The notes under the pieces are model-generated. The model saw only the letters and a list, made by a program, of their open reading frames with translations, was not told where the DNA came from and ran no database searches. Made by a program: the position numbers and the translations under genes. From Pelargonium nanum (Eukaryota; Streptophyta; Magnoliopsida; Geraniales; Geraniaceae): a DNA stretch of 21,479 bases. Positions within the stretch are counted from its first letter, which is position 1. Every line of letters begins with the position of its first letter. The stretch covers positions 1 to 21,479 of the forward strand of contig JAYMTF010001752.1 of assembly GCA_036897485.1 (NCBI GenBank), read 5' to 3'. Positions 17,558 through 21,479 of the stretch are shown here, in pieces.

Positions 17558-19106
17558 CTTTCCTCATTCTGGACTCGTTTTCTCTTATTATAATATATCT
17601 ACTAGACTCTATGAGCTCATAATTCAATGAGAAAAAAAAAAATGGGTTTCAATTTTCGAGTCCAATAACTCGTTTTTTTTTTTAAATATATTTGTGACAA
17701 TTCCCATAAATTGGGTACCGTACATGTGCTGTATTGGAAGTTGGAAGATGCTAGTAGTGGGAGGTACGTGCTCGATTTTCCCATTTGAGATATGTTTTGA
17801 TCATATCCCTTAATCCTAGGTTAGAAGACTATATGAAGTTTCGATTAAAATTATGTGGCGGGTCCTCTAGCACACATGGTTCAACTCCTTGAATCGGGTG
17901 TGGTGGGATTTTAAGAAGAGAGCTTCTCCTATTATGTGACGGCTATTACGACCGTAGGCAATTTTATCTCATCTCTTAGTAGAAGATTGATTAGTACAAG
18001 TTTGGTCACGAAAGAAAATACAAAAACGATTTTACATTAAATATATATGTTATTTTTTTGAAAAAATGTTAAAATGGCCTCTGAACTATCCAGATCGTGT
18101 CATTTTGGTCCCTGATTTATCAAACGTGCAATTTCAATCCAAAAAATAGGCGAAAGAGCCAATTTAGTTCAAACGTTTCTGAAAATCGAGCCGTCTAAGG
18201 AAATCCTGTCAAATTCACTGACGAAACTGTTAATATTAATTCTTGCCACGTCATCAAGACTTAACGTATTCCGTCTCTGATTTTGACGGAATGCGGAGCT
18301 CGATTTTAAACATTTTTCCTATTTTTTTCTGTTAAAAATGGTTGAAACTTTTGGGATAAAAACAAGGTGACTTGAATTTTACATTTCAGTACTTAGATTT
18401 TTTTTTTTTTTTTTAAAAAAGTTGTTCAAAAAATGAGAATCATTAATCCGAATAATAATGAAATTCTCATTGTCCAGTTTAAATAGACTTTATTTTATTT
18501 ATCATCAAGCCCAGATCGACCCAACCCAACTTCTTCAGTTTTGCTCACCATTCACCAAACTTCCCAAGCCCAACCCAGCCCTTACCAACATGGATTCTTT
18601 TTCTGTTTTGCTTTTTGCTTTTTCGTTTTTCATTTCCTTCTACAAATATTTTTTAAATTTTTTCTACTCTATCCTAAATATTTTTCCATATTTCTATTTT
18701 GTTGGAAATTAAAAATTAGATTTCTTTGACAGAGACTCACTTGAACTGAAGTATGTGGTGAGTGAGTTTCTTTGACAGAGCCATTTTGACCTCAAAGTGG
18801 CTCTCCTAAAAGTACTTGCAGATATAAACACTAAGGGACACTGTTTCTTTGCCATTTGGTTGATTGATTCCATGAGCATGCCCATTTATGTCCCCAATTG
18901 CTAGATGGTGCTCACTAAGTTATGCCCTAACGATTGGGTCATCACTAGCCATTGGACAATTGTTATCAACCCCAGATATTCTCAACACCCAATCATAAAT
19001 AGAAACTCCAGATAGAGTTCACTGTTTCTCACAATTTTATCTTCATTTTCTCATGTCAATTCCAACGGTTTATTCATTATTAAAAACTTTAATGTTTGCA
19101 CCAAAG
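17558..19106. other. Gene-free spacer with dispersed-repeat-like DNA
   Basis: No supported gene. The stretch 18060-18400 has wording typical of plant dispersed repeats (AAAATGGCCTCTGAACTAT, CATTTTGGTCCCTGA near its left end, CATTTCAGTACTTAGA before a long T run at its right end), possibly a decayed element with inverted ends. A T tract of about 18 bases lies at about 18400. The 14-mer TTTCTTTGACAGAG occurs at 18721-18734 and 18767-18780. Frames at 18458-18729 are low-complexity, F/Y-rich translations of T-rich DNA. Confidence 0.4.
18721..18780. repeat. 14-bp direct repeat around an inverted CTCACT/AGTGAG pair
   Basis: TTTCTTTGACAGAG is repeated exactly 46 bp apart. The 32 bases between begin ACTCACT and end GTGAGTGAG, so they have inverted ends. 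This looks like a tiny insertion with a target duplication or a local slippage product; neither can be shown from sequence alone. Confidence 0.6.
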
Positions 19107-19108
19107 TT

Positions 19109-19269
19109 TGTTGGATCAAGCGGTTTAAACGTTTTCGATTCCCTTTGAGATCTCGGATCTCAAGTTCTTGCCCTGACTGTGCCCCGTTCGGGTTGAGGAC
19201 TTCTAGTCCTTATCAAGATCGGATTAGATTGTTTTCCCTAGCCTAACGTTTAAATCAATTTGCCCAACA
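19109..19269. mobile_element. Small TG...CA element with inverted ends (solo TRIM-type LTR or MITE)
   Basis: TTTGTTGGATCAAGCGGTTT (from 19107) and the reverse complement of the sequence ending at 19271 share TTTGTTGG, ATCAA/CAAAT-type middle bases and TTTAAACG. The boundaries TGTTGG...CCAACA fit LTR ends, giving 161 bp. The flanking five bases (AAGTT, AATCT) are not a clean duplication. No coding capacity. A solo LTR of a miniature retrotransposon and a MITE are both possible. Confidence 0.5.
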
Positions 19270-19445
19270 AATCTTAGTTGATTATTTGAACTCTAATATT
19301 AATTATGAACTTGTGATACAGCTTATGGAAAATAATATGGCTTGCCGGCTTTGGCAGCCCTGAGATCCTGATTGGATGGACCAGCTACATCCGAGGAACC
19401 AACAACTCTCAGAAATGTCGACGAATTGTGCCGTAATCCAAAGGA

Positions 19446-19458
19446 CACGTGTCACGTG
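19446..19458. promoter_or_regulatory. Paired G-box/ABRE-like sites
   Basis: ACACGTGTCACGTGG contains two CACGTG cores 7 bp apart. G-boxes are bound by bZIP (ABF, HY5) and bHLH (PIF, MYC) factors. The adjacent gene, if any, is not in view, so the role is unknown. Confidence 0.4.
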
Positions 19459-21419
19459 GTTATTAAAACGGCGATTTATTTTGGTCTTGTACGGTCCAAG
19501 TTTGGAGATGTTAAATGAGATTATCCAATGGAAGTTTGCCACGTCGGTCGAAGTGCAAATGAGGTGATGTATGGCATGATGATTGATGGCCGGAAGCTAA
19601 ATGTGACGGCAGCATCCAGCGTGGCAGTGTGAGTGGTGACCATTCACCTAAACTCATCTTCGTCGGTTCTGGACGGTCGATCCATCACACTGTGTCTCTA
19701 AATAATTTATGGCTAATGCATACATATGATTTCATATTTCATACTCAAATTATTTTTAAAATTTTGGCTAATTTTATATTATTCAATCTCACAACTAACG
19801 AATAAAACCAAAACATTTTTTACTTTCGTTTTTTGTCATTCTAACGTTAACTTATCCGACTCTGGCCGAAATCATCAATTAAATGTTGAGATTTTCTTCG
19901 ATTTTGATTGGGTATTCTCTTTCGAATATTTCGTGAGGTAAATTTTTTAGTGGCATTTGGTTTTCATGTACGTACTTTGAGATTTAGACTTGGTAGAAGT
20001 ATTGCATGAGTTCGTGCAACTAGAAGTCTTTTTTTGACTCAATACTAATGATGTTATGCGGTAGAGCTACCTCTAAGAAAAGTATCTTGAAGTATAGCAC
20101 AAGACGTTTTCTTTTTTTCTTTAGCGGTTCTATTGGGGGGAGGTTTTAACAATTGTGCTGAATTTTTGGACTTGGAATTGGGTCTTAAACTTAACTATAG
20201 GAGTTGGGTTATTGGGTGGATGAGATTGAAGGAGATTAGGGTATGCTAGTTGGTAGTCTTCTCAGTTATGTTTATATGTCGTGGTCCTTGAAGTATTTTG
20301 TTTATGCTTGCTCTTTTTTTTTTGTCAAGGAGTTGCGTCGTCAAATATGTTTGTAGAGAGGGCGACTAAACTGCAGATTGGCCAGCTGGTCATGGTGTAT
20401 CTTTTTCTTATCTTTTGTTATTTGTTGGAATGCATTTTCTCTTGGTTATGCTTCACTTGAGATCTTAGATAGTGTTCGGCGGGGTACTTTTTATCTTCAT
20501 AAAGACAAATGGTCATGTGATTATTTTTTATTGTACTTCTGTAAGGGTCCTCTATGGCCTCCCTTTATGTATTCATCACTTTTATGAGTTTATCATACTT
20601 ATAAGTAAGTGTTCATGTCAAACCTCCCTCCTTTTTGGAGACTTTATATTAAAAATAATAATTATTATTATGAAAGACAAAACACACTAACATTTGAATT
20701 TTTCTTTTCACAAAATTCACATTATTAGAAACTATACAAATTTATGTGAAACTGTAAAGATTAGGAAGTCAAATATATGTTGGATTTTTCTACCTCATAT
20801 AAATGACATATAATGTTAGTATTGGAATTCTAATAAAATATAAATAGGTAACATGCATGCCATGTGATGAGACAATAACAATTTGGTTAGATTCAATTGA
20901 TAAAATGAGTATGACTAAAGAAGTAATTACATTAAAAAAATTATGTGGTTTTGTACACAAACAGTAGCGCATGCAGCTGTTTTACATGTTAAATACATGT
21001 AAGGCACGTATTAAACTGTGATAGGTTGAAAGTTGGTCTCATTTTATATTTTTTGGCAGCTTTAGTTTTAAGGGGATGAGGTAGTGGGTCTCATTTTGTG
21101 TTAGTTGTAATAGACGGCTTTGATTCAATTTCAGCCACTACATGTATTTGACATAGTTTGAAAATCTAAGACACATATATAGCTCTCATAAAATATTTGT
21201 CAATAACAATTAACTACCTTACTCTTTAAATCTAAATTTTGTTCTCTAAAAAGACTATTTCACCCCTTAATTTAATTTTAAATTTTTAAATAATAATATT
21301 TATTTGAATTTGTGAAGAAAAATCAATAATTTTTCACCGTGTATAATCTTCATGTTCTTTCTTTTAAATTACAAAATATAATCACATGCTAAAAATTGAT
21401 ACTTTCTTAATCTTTAATT

Positions 21420-21479
21420 AGGGCATCTCCAATGGATTACACCCTAAGAGTGTAATACACTTGTCACATCATCTATCAA
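21420..21479 (+). mobile_element. Possible MITE end at the right edge
   Basis: GGGCATCTCCAATGG after TTAATTA resembles the GGGCATCTCCAA/GAGCATCTCCAA ends of some plant miniature elements. The other end lies outside the window, so this cannot be confirmed. Confidence 0.3.

Larger units (their letters stand above)
19272..21479. other. Right-hand gene-free region
   Basis: No supported gene. The stretch 19320-19700 is clearly less AT-rich than its surroundings and holds two G-box cores 7 bp apart (CACGTG at 19446-19451 and 19453-19458) and GCCACGTCGG near 19537. It could be an upstream regulatory region of a gene outside the window. Open frames at 19303-19567, 19726-19941, 20378-20690 and 20790-20972 carry no recognisable domain. 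An orphan CCATGTGA lies at 20860-20867. Confidence 0.5.

Noticed and set aside
19303..19567. Overlapping frames on both strands in the GC-richer island.
   Set aside because: Neither shows a domain or codon pattern typical of a gene; regulatory or transposon DNA is more likely.

Overview
This is plant nuclear DNA, almost certainly from a eudicot. It is AT-rich, has long gene-free stretches full of small transposon relics, carries plant-type TATA boxes, and its only recognisable genes are intronless SAUR (Small Auxin Up RNA) genes. I cannot name the species. No organellar, bacterial, rRNA, CRISPR or intact tRNA features were seen.

The window lies inside a SAUR cluster. From left to right it holds: the first 15 codons of a minus-strand SAUR cut by the left edge (1-45); two intact minus-strand SAURs (1649-1939 and 4270-4545) that form tandem duplicates with recognisable duplicated flanks; an intact plus-strand SAUR (8074-8352); a frameshifted, 3'-truncated SAUR pseudogene that keeps its promoter (9683-9858); and two intact SAURs (14201-14473 plus, 17105-17383 minus) that face each other tail to tail and share core promoter and 3' UTR sequence. 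All intact copies encode 90-96 residue single-exon proteins with the SAUR core: VPKGH, AVYVGE, KRF(V/I)(V/I)P, FQ.LL, AEEEFGF or VEEEFGF, LTIPC. By family knowledge these proteins act in auxin-, brassinosteroid- and light-controlled cell expansion by inhibiting PP2C.D phosphatases and so keeping plasma-membrane H+-ATPases active.

The gene-free DNA contains: a tRNA-derived SINE-like element (about 5341-5495); a Stowaway-like MITE (about 6711-7077) directly abutting a truncated CACTA transposon end (7079-about 7260); a long foldback element (8696-9014); two minus-strand SINEs (about 11896-12073 and 12167-12260), the second with a clear 16-bp target-site duplication; a small TG...CA element with inverted ends (about 19109-19269); and a possible MITE end at the right edge.

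The most interesting observation is that all five intact SAURs carry the same 8-mer, CCATGTGA, in gene orientation 160-220 bp before the ATG and 60-105 bp before the TATA box. Its complement contains CACATG, the E-box variant bound by PIF-type bHLH factors, so it may be a cluster-wide regulatory element. I found no convincing wholly new system.
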